Source: Microbacterium luteolum (GTDB taxonomy: Bacteria > Actinomycetota > Actinomycetes > Actinomycetales > Microbacteriaceae). Taken from it: a stretch of 64,000 bases of DNA. The notes beneath the pieces were generated by a model. The model was not told where the DNA came from and did no database searches. It was given only the letters and a program-made list of their open reading frames with translations. The first letter of the stretch is position 1; each line of letters starts with the position of its first letter. Location of the stretch: the NCBI RefSeq assembly GCF_039533965.1, contig NZ_BAAAUN010000001.1:744001-808000 (forward strand). Direction: 5' to 3'. This document shows, one piece after another, positions 47,280 through 55,334 of the stretch. The position numbers were made by a program, and so were the translations under genes.

Positions 47280-47971
47280 TCCGGACGCTCATCGTCGACG
47301 ACGACGCTCTGACCCTCGAACTCCATCGCGACTACCTCGCACGTCTCGAGGGCTTCGAGGCCTCCGGAGAGTGCAGCGGAGCACGCGCCGCGGTGAGCGC
47401 GGTGCTGGATCGCCGGGGCGCGGACGCCTTCGACCTGGTCCTGCTCGACATCACGATGCCTGACGGTTCCGGCATCGATGTCCTGCGGGCTCTCCGTGCC
47501 AGGGCGGCCTCGGTCGACGTCATCGCGATCACCGGGGTGCGCGATGCCGAGACCGTGCGGCAGATGGCGGCTCTGGGCGTCTTCCAGTACCTCGTGAAAC
47601 CGTTCCCCTTCGCCGTGTTCAAGGAGCGGATGGAGCAGTACCGCTCCTACCGGGATCAAGCCCGCACCACAGACGGCGAGGCGACGCAGGCCGAGATCGA
47701 TGCGCTGCTCGGCCGCACGACCGGCACGATCCTGCTGCCCAAGGGCCTGTCGGCCGCGTCCTTGGATCGCGTGACCTCCGCGCTGCGCGCGATGGGTCCG
47801 CTGTCGGCGAGCGAGGCGGCGGAGCGTCTGGGCATGTCCCGCGTCGCCGTGCGGCGCTACCTCGAGCATCTTGCCGCTGAGGGCGTGCTCCTCCGGACGG
47901 CGCGGTACGGCGCGCGCGGACGCCCCGAGACCGAGTACCACTGGAACCGGGGCACCGGCGACGACGCCTGA
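47276..47971 (+). CDS. Response regulator, CitB/DcuR type
   Basis: A 231-residue two-domain regulator. The receiver has acidic pocket VDDDAL, phospho-Asp in VLLDITMPDGSGID, and the switch Lys in LVKPFPFAVF. The C-terminal HTH is SEAAERLGMSRVAVRRYLEHLAAEGVL. ATG overlaps the kinase stop (ATGA). It is likely to activate the divergent carrier gene through the 147-base gap. Confidence 0.92.
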   Translation: MIRTLIVDDDALTLELHRDYLARLEGFEASGECSGARAAVSAVLDRRGADAFDLVLLDITMPDGSGIDVLRALRARAASVDVIAITGVRDAETVRQMAALGVFQYLVKPFPFAVFKERMEQYRSYRDQARTTDGEATQAEIDALLGRTTGTILLPKGLSAASLDRVTSALRAMGPLSASEAAERLGMSRVAVRRYLEHLAAEGVLLRTARYGARGRPETEYHWNRGTGDDA

Positions 47972-47975
47972 CGAC

Positions 47976-49328
47976 TCAGCGCGGAAGGCGTCCCGCGTGC
48001 AGTACCCCTTCGGGATCGACGGCGGCGCGGACAGCGCGCAGCCGATCGAGGTCGGCCGAGGTACCGCAGCGGTCGAGCGTCTGTCCCGGCCCCAGGAAGG
48101 TCGGCACCGTACGCGAGGCCTCTGCGTGCGCCAGTAGATCGACGAACCCCGCGAGACTCGCGTCTCCCGGTTCGCGGGGCGCGCCGGGGAACAGCGGCGC
48201 GAGCGCGTGCAGCAGCCAACCCGCCGAAGCCAGGCTCGCGAAGCCGCTGCGCCGTGGCGCGTCGAGCGCGCCGCCCAGCATCCGGATGTCGATCCCGATG
48301 ATCGGAGCCTGCTCCGGCAGCTCGCGGAACTCCACGAGCGCATCGATCGTGGCGTCGTCCAACGTCGTGAGCGCCATGGACGCGCCACGGCCAGGGGTCG
48401 GCTCTGTCGGTTCGTTCGATGCCGCCACGAGGGCCGCCGGCGAAGTGGCTCCCGTCGTCTCGTGCTGCACCGCGCCGGCACGGCGGACCCGATCGATGAG
48501 CTCGTCCGCGGAGCCGTCGACCGACAACGCCTGCACCTCGAGGAAGCTGCGCCCGCGGATCGCCTCCGGCAGCTGTGGCGCGTCGGGCATGCGCATCGAG
48601 TTCATGAACACGTTGAGCGACGCCGGTGCGTCGGCCGCGAGGTCGCGCACGGCGCGGATCACCGCGGCGGCATCCGCCACGTCGAAAGTGAGGCTCGCAC
48701 CCCACAGTGCCGGCGTGCGCACGAGATCGATCTCGAGGGCCGTGACGATGCCGACGACGCCGCCCGCGCCGCGCAGGGCCCACATGAGATCCGGATCGCT
48801 GTCGTCGTCGACACGCTCATGGGAGCCGTCGGCACGCAGCACCCACGCTGCCCGCAGGTTGTCGGAGCCGAGCCCCGCCGTGCGGCTGAACCACGAGTGC
48901 CCGCCACCCAGTGTGTAACCGGCCACGCTGACGACCGGACTCGTGCCGGCCGGAGCCGCCCAGCCGGTGCCCTCGAGGGCGTCGACGACCGCGCCCCAGC
49001 GGACACCGGTGCCCACCCGGAGGATCCCGGCATCCACGTCGACATCGAGCTCATCGAATGCCGACATCCGCACGATCACCGCACCGTCGAGATCACTCGA
49101 CGCTCCGTGCCCGCTCGGCTGGACGGCGAGGCGGAAGCCCGACGAGCGAGCGGCGCCGAGCAGTGCGTGCAGATCGGCGACATCCGCCGGAGCGGCGACA
49201 GCGAGGGGTCGCTGATCGATCGCGAGGTTCCATGGCTGCCGCGCCTCATCGAACCCGGCATCGCCGGGACGGAAAAGGGAGCCGCTCAGTCGGTCGCGAA
49301 GGGCATCGAACGAGGAGATCGAGGTCAT
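47976..49328 (-). CDS. FAD-binding oxidoreductase (VAO/berberine-bridge type)
   Basis: A 450-residue flavoprotein of the VAO/PCMH group. The FAD loop shows AVQPSGHGASSDLDGAVIVRM (the His is the usual covalent flavin anchor), GYTLGGGHSWFSRTAGL and GGVVGIVTALE; the C-terminal berberine-bridge segment is degenerate, without the second Cys. Substrate is unknown. TACCGT six bases before ATG 49328 implies leaderless transcription. It is divergent from the FMN riboswitch gene. Confidence 0.87.
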   Translation of the reverse strand: MTSISSFDALRDRLSGSLFRPGDAGFDEARQPWNLAIDQRPLAVAAPADVADLHALLGAARSSGFRLAVQPSGHGASSDLDGAVIVRMSAFDELDVDVDAGILRVGTGVRWGAVVDALEGTGWAAPAGTSPVVSVAGYTLGGGHSWFSRTAGLGSDNLRAAWVLRADGSHERVDDDSDPDLMWALRGAGGVVGIVTALEIDLVRTPALWGASLTFDVADAAAVIRAVRDLAADAPASLNVFMNSMRMPDAPQLPEAIRGRSFLEVQALSVDGSADELIDRVRRAGAVQHETTGATSPAALVAASNEPTEPTPGRGASMALTTLDDATIDALVEFRELPEQAPIIGIDIRMLGGALDAPRRSGFASLASAGWLLHALAPLFPGAPREPGDASLAGFVDLLAHAEASRTVPTFLGPGQTLDRCGTSADLDRLRAVRAAVDPEGVLHAGRLPR

Positions 49329-49390
49329 GACGCCACGGTAGGACATCCCTCGGACATTCGACCATACCCAGTGATAGCCTCGTGCCGAAT

Positions 49391-49526
49391 GTCCTCAGGG
49401 CGGGGTGCGATTCCCCACCGGCGGTATCACGGCAGGGCCGTGGAGCCCGCGAGCGGACCCCACGGTGGGGTCTGCAGACCCGGTGCGATTCCGGGGCCGA
49501 CGGTCACAGTCCGGATGGAAGAGGAC
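49391..49526 (+). ncRNA. FMN riboswitch (RFN element)
   Basis: The six-helix FMN aptamer is recognisable: P1 GTCCTC (49391-49396) pairs GAGGAC (49521-49526), with conserved AGGGCGGGGTGCGATTCCCC, ACCGGCGGTA, AGCCCGCGAGCG, and CCGGTGCGATTCCGG. GGAG lies 4 bases after P1, so FMN binding likely hides the ribosome site (translational control). Confidence 0.95.
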
Positions 49527-49543
49527 GAGAGGGAGCAGTCATC

Positions 49544-49978
49544 ATGCCCAGAATCGCCATCGTCGCCGCGCAGTGGCACGCCGAGATCGTCGACCAGGCC
49601 GTCGAATCCTTCGAGGGAAGGCTCGCGTCACTCGGCTTCGACGACGTCAGCATCCTCCGGGTACCCGGGGCCTTCGAGATCCCGCTGCACGCGCAGCGGC
49701 TCGCCCGCAGCGGTCGAGTCGACGCCATCGCCACCTGCGCGCTCGTCGTCGACGGCGGCATCTACCGCCATGACTTCGTGGCGTCCACGGTCGTCGATGC
49801 GCTGATGCGCGTGCAGCTGGAGACGGACGTGCCCGTGTTCTCGGCGGTCCTCACGCCGCACAATTTCCACGAGCACGACGAGCACCGCGAGTACTTCCGC
49901 CGTCACTTCTCCGTCAAGGGCGCCGAGCTCGCCGACGCGGTCGTGAAGACGCTCGCCGGACTCGACGCCCTCGCCTGA
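49544..49978 (+). CDS. ribH2: 6,7-dimethyl-8-ribityllumazine synthase, type II (RibH2-like)
   Basis: A 144-residue lumazine synthase, the penultimate step to riboflavin. [10 protein letters not shown] and [18 protein letters not shown] are the marks of the RibH2 class, decameric in Brucella, rather than type I. PGAFEIPL is conserved. It is single under an FMN riboswitch with no ribB/A/E beside it, so it is likely a second, specialised copy. Convergent with the FMN reductase gene. Confidence 0.93.
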   Translation: MPRIAIVAAQWHAEIVDQAVESFEGRLASLGFDDVSILRVPGAFEIPLHAQRLARSGRVDAIATCALVVDGGIYRHDFVASTVVDALMRVQLETDVPVFSAVLTPHNFHEHDEHREYFRRHFSVKGAELADAVVKTLAGLDALA

Positions 49979-50003
49979 TCGGCAGCGGAGGCGAACAGTC
50001 GCC

Positions 50004-50648
50004 TCACTCCCCCGCGAGACCGCCCAGCAGGTGGCCGAACGACCGGCCCTCACCGAGGTACGTCGCCGGGTCGAACGGGTCGGAGGCCGAGGCGGCGTCG
50101 CGTCGGGCCACCGCATCCGCGAGCTCCCGCGCGCCCTTCTCGACGCGCTTCGCGAGCGGAGCGACGTGGTCGCCGGACCCTCCCCAGTCGCTGGAGGCCG
50201 CGAACACGCCGGTCGAGACGGCGTCGGCGTGCAGGTAGGCGAACAGCGGACGGATCGCGTAGTCAATCGCCAGCGAGTGCCGGGCGGTACCGGCATTCGC
50301 GCCGATGAGGACCGGCTTCCCGGTGAGCGCGTCGGGATCGAGCACGTCGATGAACGACTTGAACAATCCCGAGTAGCTGGTCGAGAAGATGGGCGTCACC
50401 ACGATGAGCGCATCGGCCGACACCACCGTGTTGATCGCCGTCTCCAGCGCCGGCGGCGCGAATCCGGTGAGCAGGTTGTTGGTGATGTCATGCGCGTAGT
50501 CGCGCAGCTCGATCACGTCGACGCTCGTCTCGATGTCGTGCTCGCGGAGCGCCTTCACCGTCTCGGCGGCCAGCCGATCGGCGAGCATCCGCGTGGACGA
50601 GGGATTCGAGAGACCGGCCGACACGACGGCGATGCGACGCACGGTCAT
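50004..50648 (-). CDS. NAD(P)H-dependent FMN reductase (CE1759 family)
   Basis: A 214-residue flavodoxin-fold reductase supplying reduced FMN. The phosphate loop is VVSAGLSNPSSTRMLADRL, with TPIFSTSYSGLFKSFIDVLD and NAGTARHSLAIDYAIRPLFAY. This is the CE1759 subgroup that is always paired with a CE1758-type luciferase-like monooxygenase, here one base upstream (LLM duo). The start ATG 50648. Confidence 0.92.
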   Translation of the reverse strand: MTVRRIAVVSAGLSNPSSTRMLADRLAAETVKALREHDIETSVDVIELRDYAHDITNNLLTGFAPPALETAINTVVSADALIVVTPIFSTSYSGLFKSFIDVLDPDALTGKPVLIGANAGTARHSLAIDYAIRPLFAYLHADAVSTGVFAASSDWGGSGDHVAPLAKRVEKGARELADAVARRDAASASDPFDPATYLGEGRSFGHLLGGLAGE

Positions 50649-50649
50649 C

Positions 50650-51876
50650 TCAGGCCTCCTTCCGGCTGAGCCCGAACGCGGCACCGGCCGGAGCCGGGGT
50701 GTCCTGGTAGGGCGAGTCGCCGGTCAGGTTGTCGCCGCGGTTGGCACCGGGGCGCGCCTGACGGGTGGGCCCGTCGCCGAACTCCGCCTTCACGCGTGCG
50801 GCGTGGGTGGGAGCATCCGGCACGGTCTCCGGGCGACCCTGCGCGAGCTCCTTCCGCAGCACGGGCACGACCTCGGAGCCGAGGATGTCGAGCTGCTCGA
50901 GCACGATCTTGAGCGGAAGCCCGGCGTGGTCGATCAGGAAGAGCTGACGCTGGTAGTCGCCGTAGTGCTCGCGCATGGCGGCGTAGCGATCGATGATCTG
51001 CTGCGGCGACCCCACGGTGAGGGGCGTCATCTCGGTGAAGTCCTCCATGCTCGGACCGTGGCCGTAGACGGGCGCGTTGTCGAAGTACGGACGGAACTGG
51101 TTCGCCGCGTCCTGCGAGTTCGCGGCCATGAACACCTGACCGCCGAGACCGACGATGGCCTGCTCCGGGGTGCCGTGCCCGTAGTGCGCGTAGCGCTGAC
51201 GGTACAGCTCGATGAGGCGCTGGTAGTGCTCCTTCGGCCAGAAGATGTTGTTCGCGAAGAAGCCGTCGCCGTAGTAGGCCGCCTGCTCGGCGATCTCCGG
51301 GGTGCGGATGGATCCGTGCCAGACGAAGGGCGCGATGCCGTCGAGGGGCCGCGGCGTGGAGGTGAACCCCTGCAGCGGGGTGCGGAACTTGCCCTCCCAG
51401 TCGACGACGTCCTCACGCCACAGCTTGTGCAGCAGGGCGTAGTTCTCGATCGCGAGAGGGAGTCCCTGACGGATGTCCTGGCCGAACCACGGGTACACGG
51501 GTCCGGTGTTCCCGCGACCGAGCATGAGGTCCATGCGGCCGTCGGACACGTGCTGCAGCATCGCGTACTCCTCGGCGATGCGCACCGGGTCGTTCGTCGT
51601 GATGAGCGTGGTCGAGGTCGAGACGATCAGACGCTCGGTCTGCGCGGCGAGGGCGGCGAGGAAGGTCGTGGGGCTCGAGGACCAGAACGGCGGGTTGTGG
51701 TGCTCGCCGATCGCGAAGACGTCGAGTCCGACCTCTTCGGCGTGCGTGGCGATGGTCAGCGTCGCCTTGATCCGCTCCTGCTCGCTGGGGGTGATGCCCG
51801 TGGTGGGATCGCGGGTGATGTCGCTGACCGACATGATGCCGAACTGCATCGCCTGCGCGCCTGACTGCTCGCTCAT
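50650..51876 (-). CDS. Luciferase-like flavin-dependent monooxygenase (CE1758 family)
   Basis: A 408-residue bacterial-luciferase-like barrel enzyme using FMNH2 and O2. It has MQFGIMSVSDITRDP, GLDVFAIGEHHNPPF, LGRGNTGPVYPWFG and DHAGLPLKIVLEQLDILGSEV. Substrate is unknown. GGAG six bases before ATG 51876 fixes the start. It forms a two-component monooxygenase with the FMN reductase one base downstream. The last 40 residues are Gly/Pro-rich. Confidence 0.92.
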   Translation of the reverse strand: MSEQSGAQAMQFGIMSVSDITRDPTTGITPSEQERIKATLTIATHAEEVGLDVFAIGEHHNPPFWSSSPTTFLAALAAQTERLIVSTSTTLITTNDPVRIAEEYAMLQHVSDGRMDLMLGRGNTGPVYPWFGQDIRQGLPLAIENYALLHKLWREDVVDWEGKFRTPLQGFTSTPRPLDGIAPFVWHGSIRTPEIAEQAAYYGDGFFANNIFWPKEHYQRLIELYRQRYAHYGHGTPEQAIVGLGGQVFMAANSQDAANQFRPYFDNAPVYGHGPSMEDFTEMTPLTVGSPQQIIDRYAAMREHYGDYQRQLFLIDHAGLPLKIVLEQLDILGSEVVPVLRKELAQGRPETVPDAPTHAARVKAEFGDGPTRQARPGANRGDNLTGDSPYQDTPAPAGAAFGLSRKEA

Positions 51877-51921
51877 GATTGCTCCATTTTCCTCGAAGCG
51901 GATGACGGTGCATCCGTTTCT

Positions 51922-51933
51922 ATTCATTTGAAT
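51922..51933 (-). promoter_or_regulatory. AT-rich palindrome upstream of the LLM operon
   Basis: ATTCA-TT-TGAAT is a perfect 12-bp palindrome within the only AT-rich patch of the gap, 46 bases before the LLM start. It is a candidate operator or promoter site; no regulator gene is adjacent. Confidence 0.4.
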
Positions 51934-51987
51934 GTATATGAGTCAACGCGATGCGGCCAACTTTATTCCCGACGGTAGCCTCGAAGG

Positions 51988-53118
51988 ATGAGCAACGCAG
52001 CCGCGGCCCCTTCCGGTCCCCCGACCGGGTCGACGGCACGCCCTCGGCGCCGCGTCCCGTTCTGGGACAACGCCCGCTACGCGTGCATCGTGCTGGTGGT
52101 GCTGGGCCACGCGATCCAGCGGCTCATCTACGACTCCGACATCGCCTTCGCGTTCTACCTGGCCCTCTACGCCTTCCACATGCCGGCGTTCGCGATCATC
52201 TCGGGATACTTCTCGAAGTCCGGGTCGCCGACCAGGACGCAGATGGCCAGAGTCATCACCGACATCCTGGTGCCGTATCTCATCTTCGAGGTGCTGTGGA
52301 CGCTCACCAAGTGGCTCGTGGAGGGCCAGGCGAACCCGAACATCACCAAGCCGTCCTGGACGCTGTGGTTCCTGCTGGCGCTGGGGATCTTCCGGCTGGT
52401 CCTCCCCTACCTCGCTCTGCTCCGGTGGCCGCTGGCCTGGACGGTCGTGATCTCGATCGGCGTCGGGTACCTGCCGAACGTCGACAGCACCTTCTCGCTC
52501 TCGCGCACGCTGGGCCTCCTCCCGTTCTTCGCGTTCGGGTGGTGGCTCCGGGAGCGGGACATCGTCGACCGATTCCGCCTCCTCGACTTCCGCCCCTGGT
52601 GGGTGCGCGTCGTCGCCGTCGCCGTCCTCGCAGCCACGGGCTGGGCGGCCTGGAACTGGCTCCCGGTGTGGCAGGCGATCGACCTGCGTCACTGGCTCTT
52701 CTACGAGGACTCCTACGCCGACCTCGGCGGTGAGCAGTGGTGGGCCGGCGGTCTCCGGTTCGCGCTGATGCTCCTCGCCGTCGTGCTCTGCGCGGCGTTC
52801 TTCGCGCTCATCCCCCGCGGGACCTATTGGTGGACGCACTTCGGCCAGTACACGATGTACGTGTTCCTCCTGCATTCGTTCGTGTTGTACCCCTTCCGTG
52901 AATCGGGTGCCCTGCGCGACCTCGAACCGACGTGGATCTGGCTGCCTCTCGTCACGATCCTGTCCGTCGTCGTCGCACTGGCTCTGGCGACGAAACCCGT
53001 CCGCTGGCTCTTCCGTCCGCTCGTCGAACCGCGCCCGAAATGGCTTTTCGCCGACCCCGCTCTCGCCTCCCGCGAGGGGCGGAGGAACGACCCGACCGGA
53101 TCGCGGCGGCCGCGATAG
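51988..53118 (+). CDS. Acyltransferase 3-family membrane protein
   Basis: A 376-residue, ten-helix membrane acyltransferase (OafA/OatA membrane domain). The active His is in VVLGHAIQRL, with RVPFWDNARYACI and ISGYFSK typical of the family near the N-terminus. It would O-acylate a sugar or lipid at the membrane. TAGCCT six bases before ATG 51988 implies a leaderless mRNA. Its TAG stop is inside the next gene's -10 box. Confidence 0.88.
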   Translation: MSNAAAAPSGPPTGSTARPRRRVPFWDNARYACIVLVVLGHAIQRLIYDSDIAFAFYLALYAFHMPAFAIISGYFSKSGSPTRTQMARVITDILVPYLIFEVLWTLTKWLVEGQANPNITKPSWTLWFLLALGIFRLVLPYLALLRWPLAWTVVISIGVGYLPNVDSTFSLSRTLGLLPFFAFGWWLRERDIVDRFRLLDFRPWWVRVVAVAVLAATGWAAWNWLPVWQAIDLRHWLFYEDSYADLGGEQWWAGGLRFALMLLAVVLCAAFFALIPRGTYWWTHFGQYTMYVFLLHSFVLYPFRESGALRDLEPTWIWLPLVTILSVVVALALATKPVRWLFRPLVEPRPKWLFADPALASREGRRNDPTGSRRPR

Positions 53119-53121
53119 CCT
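53116..53121 (+). promoter_or_regulatory. Leaderless -10 box containing the upstream stop codon
   Basis: TAGCCT stands six bases before ATG 53128, and its TAG (53116-53118) is the stop codon of the acyltransferase gene, as at 3528-3533. Confidence 0.5.
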
Positions 53122-53127
53122 GAACGG

Positions 53128-53991
53128 ATGCTCCGCGCCTCGACCATCCGCGATCAGGTCGTCCAGCAGGCGGAGGAATCCGGCTTCGACGCGCACGGAC
53201 TGCACGTCCTCCTCGGCACGGATTCCGCGGAGCACCGCTGGACCCCCGACGTCCGCGAGGACATCCATTCCGTCGCGAAGGCCGTCTGCGTCCTCGCCGC
53301 CGGCATCGCCTCGGATGAGGGGCTCATCGATCTCGACGCCCCGGTCGGCACATACGTCGACGACATCGATCTCGGAGCCGGCGTCGATCGCGTGACGCTC
53401 CGCCGTCTCCTGAGCATGTCGAGCGGCATCGATCTGCCCTGGTCGGAGACCATGATGACCGACTGGCCCGATCTCGCGATCGAGTTCCTCGGCCGGCCGT
53501 CACGAGGGTCCGTCTTCCAGTACTCCAACGCCAGCACCTACACGGCGATGACCGTGCTCGCCCGCCGCGTCGGCGACGTCGCCGAGTATCTCGATCCGCG
53601 CCTGTTCCGTCCGCTCGGCATCCGCGACGTCGCATGGGAGCGCTGCCCGAACGGCCGGATCATCGCCGGCGGAGGGCTCGCGCTGCGCACCGAGGAGCTG
53701 GCGCGCATCGGGGCCCTGATCCGCGACCGCGGGATGTGGGAGGGGTCCAGGCTGGTCTCGGCGGAGTGGATCGACGCGATGCACTCCGACTGGGTGATGG
53801 CGGGATCGACTCCCGGCTACGACCGTTACGCGCTCGCGGGCTGGGGTGGACCGGGTGGCGCGTGGCGGCTGCACGGCGCGCACGGCCAGCTGATCATCTT
53901 CGTGGATGAGGCCGTGGTCACCATCACCGCGAACGATCACCTGGGCGCCGACGCCATGGCGGCCGCCGTCGTACTGATGCTCGCGAGCTGA
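53128..53991 (+). CDS. Serine hydrolase of the beta-lactamase/class C family
   Basis: A 287-residue penicillin-binding-fold hydrolase. The nucleophile is Ser of SVAK in DIHSVAKAV (about residue 49), YSN of FQYSNAST is the second element, and LHGAHG replaces KTG. No signal peptide is present, so it is probably cytoplasmic with esterase or peptidase activity rather than beta-lactam resistance. It starts at ATG 53128 behind a leaderless TAGCCT. Confidence 0.87.
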   Translation: MLRASTIRDQVVQQAEESGFDAHGLHVLLGTDSAEHRWTPDVREDIHSVAKAVCVLAAGIASDEGLIDLDAPVGTYVDDIDLGAGVDRVTLRRLLSMSSGIDLPWSETMMTDWPDLAIEFLGRPSRGSVFQYSNASTYTAMTVLARRVGDVAEYLDPRLFRPLGIRDVAWERCPNGRIIAGGGLALRTEELARIGALIRDRGMWEGSRLVSAEWIDAMHSDWVMAGSTPGYDRYALAGWGGPGGAWRLHGAHGQLIIFVDEAVVTITANDHLGADAMAAAVVLMLAS

Positions 53992-53997
53992 CGCCAC

Positions 53998-55308
53998 CTA
54001 GGCGAAGAGCTCGGCGCCCACGTAGGAGCCGGGCTTCACTCCCGCGGGGACCGCCCAGATGCCGGAGCCGACATGACGGATGTACTCGTTGAGGAGATCG
54101 GTCGACAGGCGTCGCTGAAGGGTGATGAACTGCCCGGGGTCGCGCTGATAGGACAGGAAGAAGAGCCCGGCGTCGAGCCTGCCCAGCTCGTTGTTCCCGT
54201 CGACGTAGTTGTAGCCGCGGCGGAGGATGCGGATGCCCTCGTTCTGCTCGGGGTGGGCGAGGCGCACGTGGCTGTTCGCGTCGATCGACGCGCCGCCGAA
54301 GTCGGGCGCCGTGAACTCGTCGCCTCCCGAGAGCGGCGCGCCCTCCCCCTTGTCCCGGCCGATGATCGTGTCCTGCTCGGCGAGACGCACGCGATCCCAG
54401 GTCTCGATGAGCATGGCGATCTTGCGCGCCACCAGATACGAACCACCGGCGAGCCAGGCGGGCTCGTCGTCGGATGCGACCCACACGTGATCATCGAGGG
54501 CCGCCGCGTCGTCGGCCAGGATGTTCGCCGTGCCGTCCTTGAACCCGAAGAGGTTCCGTGGTGTCGCCTGCGAAGAGGTGGTGCGCGACGTCTTTCCGAA
54601 CCCCAGCTGCGACCAGCGCAGCCGCGCACGGCCGAACGCGATCCGGCTGAGGTTGCGGATCGCGTGCACCGCCACCTGCGGGTCGTCGGCGCACGCCTGG
54701 ACGCAGAGGTCGCCGTGCGACGCCTGCGGGTTCAGGTCGTCTCCGAGGAAGGCCGGCAGGCGCTCCAGGCCGGTCGGACGGAGCGCGGCGATCCCATAGC
54801 GATCGCCGTCCTCGTTCTCGAACAGCCCCGGTCCGAAGCCGAAGGTGATCGTGAGGCCTGCGGCCGGAAGCCCCAACGCCTCGCCGGTGTCGTCCGGAGG
54901 CGCCTCCGCCGGACCGCCGACCGCGCCGCTGGCGCTCACCTCGAGACCCTGCGTCATGCGGGCCGCCGCGTACGACCAGTCCTGCAGCAGGGAGATCAGG
55001 TCGTCGCGGTCGGTGCGCGGCATCATGTCGAAGCTCGCGAAGTGCAGGTGGTCCTGCACGGAAGTCGTGATCCCCGCCTGATGCTCGCCGAAGAACTCGT
55101 GCACGGGCTGCGCATCGGCGTGCGCTCGCGCGCGCCCGATCGCCACACCGCCCGCGATGCCGGCACCGGCACCCACCGCCAGTCCTGCGACGCCGCCTCC
55201 GATGGCGAGGCCCAGCAGGCCGCGCCTGCTCAGACCCGACGGAGGGGATGCCGCAGCCGTCTCGGCGGTCGCCGTCTCGGCCGCGGCATCCTCTTCTGGT
55301 TCGTTCAC
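53998..55308 (-). CDS. efeB: Tat-exported DyP-type heme peroxidase EfeB
   Basis: A 436-residue dye-decolourising peroxidase exported by Tat: SRRGLLGLAIGG (Arg28-Arg29) and a hydrophobic stretch. The DyP motif FGFKDGTAN is intact, and the proximal His lies in NSHVRLAHPEQN. With EfeO and EfeU it takes up iron; EfeB oxidises ferrous iron or releases heme iron outside the cell. GTG 55308 follows TACGAT by seven bases, a possible own promoter. Confidence 0.93.
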   Translation of the reverse strand: MNEPEEDAAAETATAETAAASPPSGLSRRGLLGLAIGGGVAGLAVGAGAGIAGGVAIGRARAHADAQPVHEFFGEHQAGITTSVQDHLHFASFDMMPRTDRDDLISLLQDWSYAAARMTQGLEVSASGAVGGPAEAPPDDTGEALGLPAAGLTITFGFGPGLFENEDGDRYGIAALRPTGLERLPAFLGDDLNPQASHGDLCVQACADDPQVAVHAIRNLSRIAFGRARLRWSQLGFGKTSRTTSSQATPRNLFGFKDGTANILADDAAALDDHVWVASDDEPAWLAGGSYLVARKIAMLIETWDRVRLAEQDTIIGRDKGEGAPLSGGDEFTAPDFGGASIDANSHVRLAHPEQNEGIRILRRGYNYVDGNNELGRLDAGLFFLSYQRDPGQFITLQRRLSTDLLNEYIRHVGSGIWAVPAGVKPGSYVGAELFA

Positions 55309-55334
55309 GTCCGTGATCGTATCGGCTCGGGCGA

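Noticed and set aside
53128..53991. Serine hydrolase as a secreted beta-lactamase giving resistance
   Set aside because: No signal peptide and HGA replaces the KTG triad, so a resistance role is not supported.
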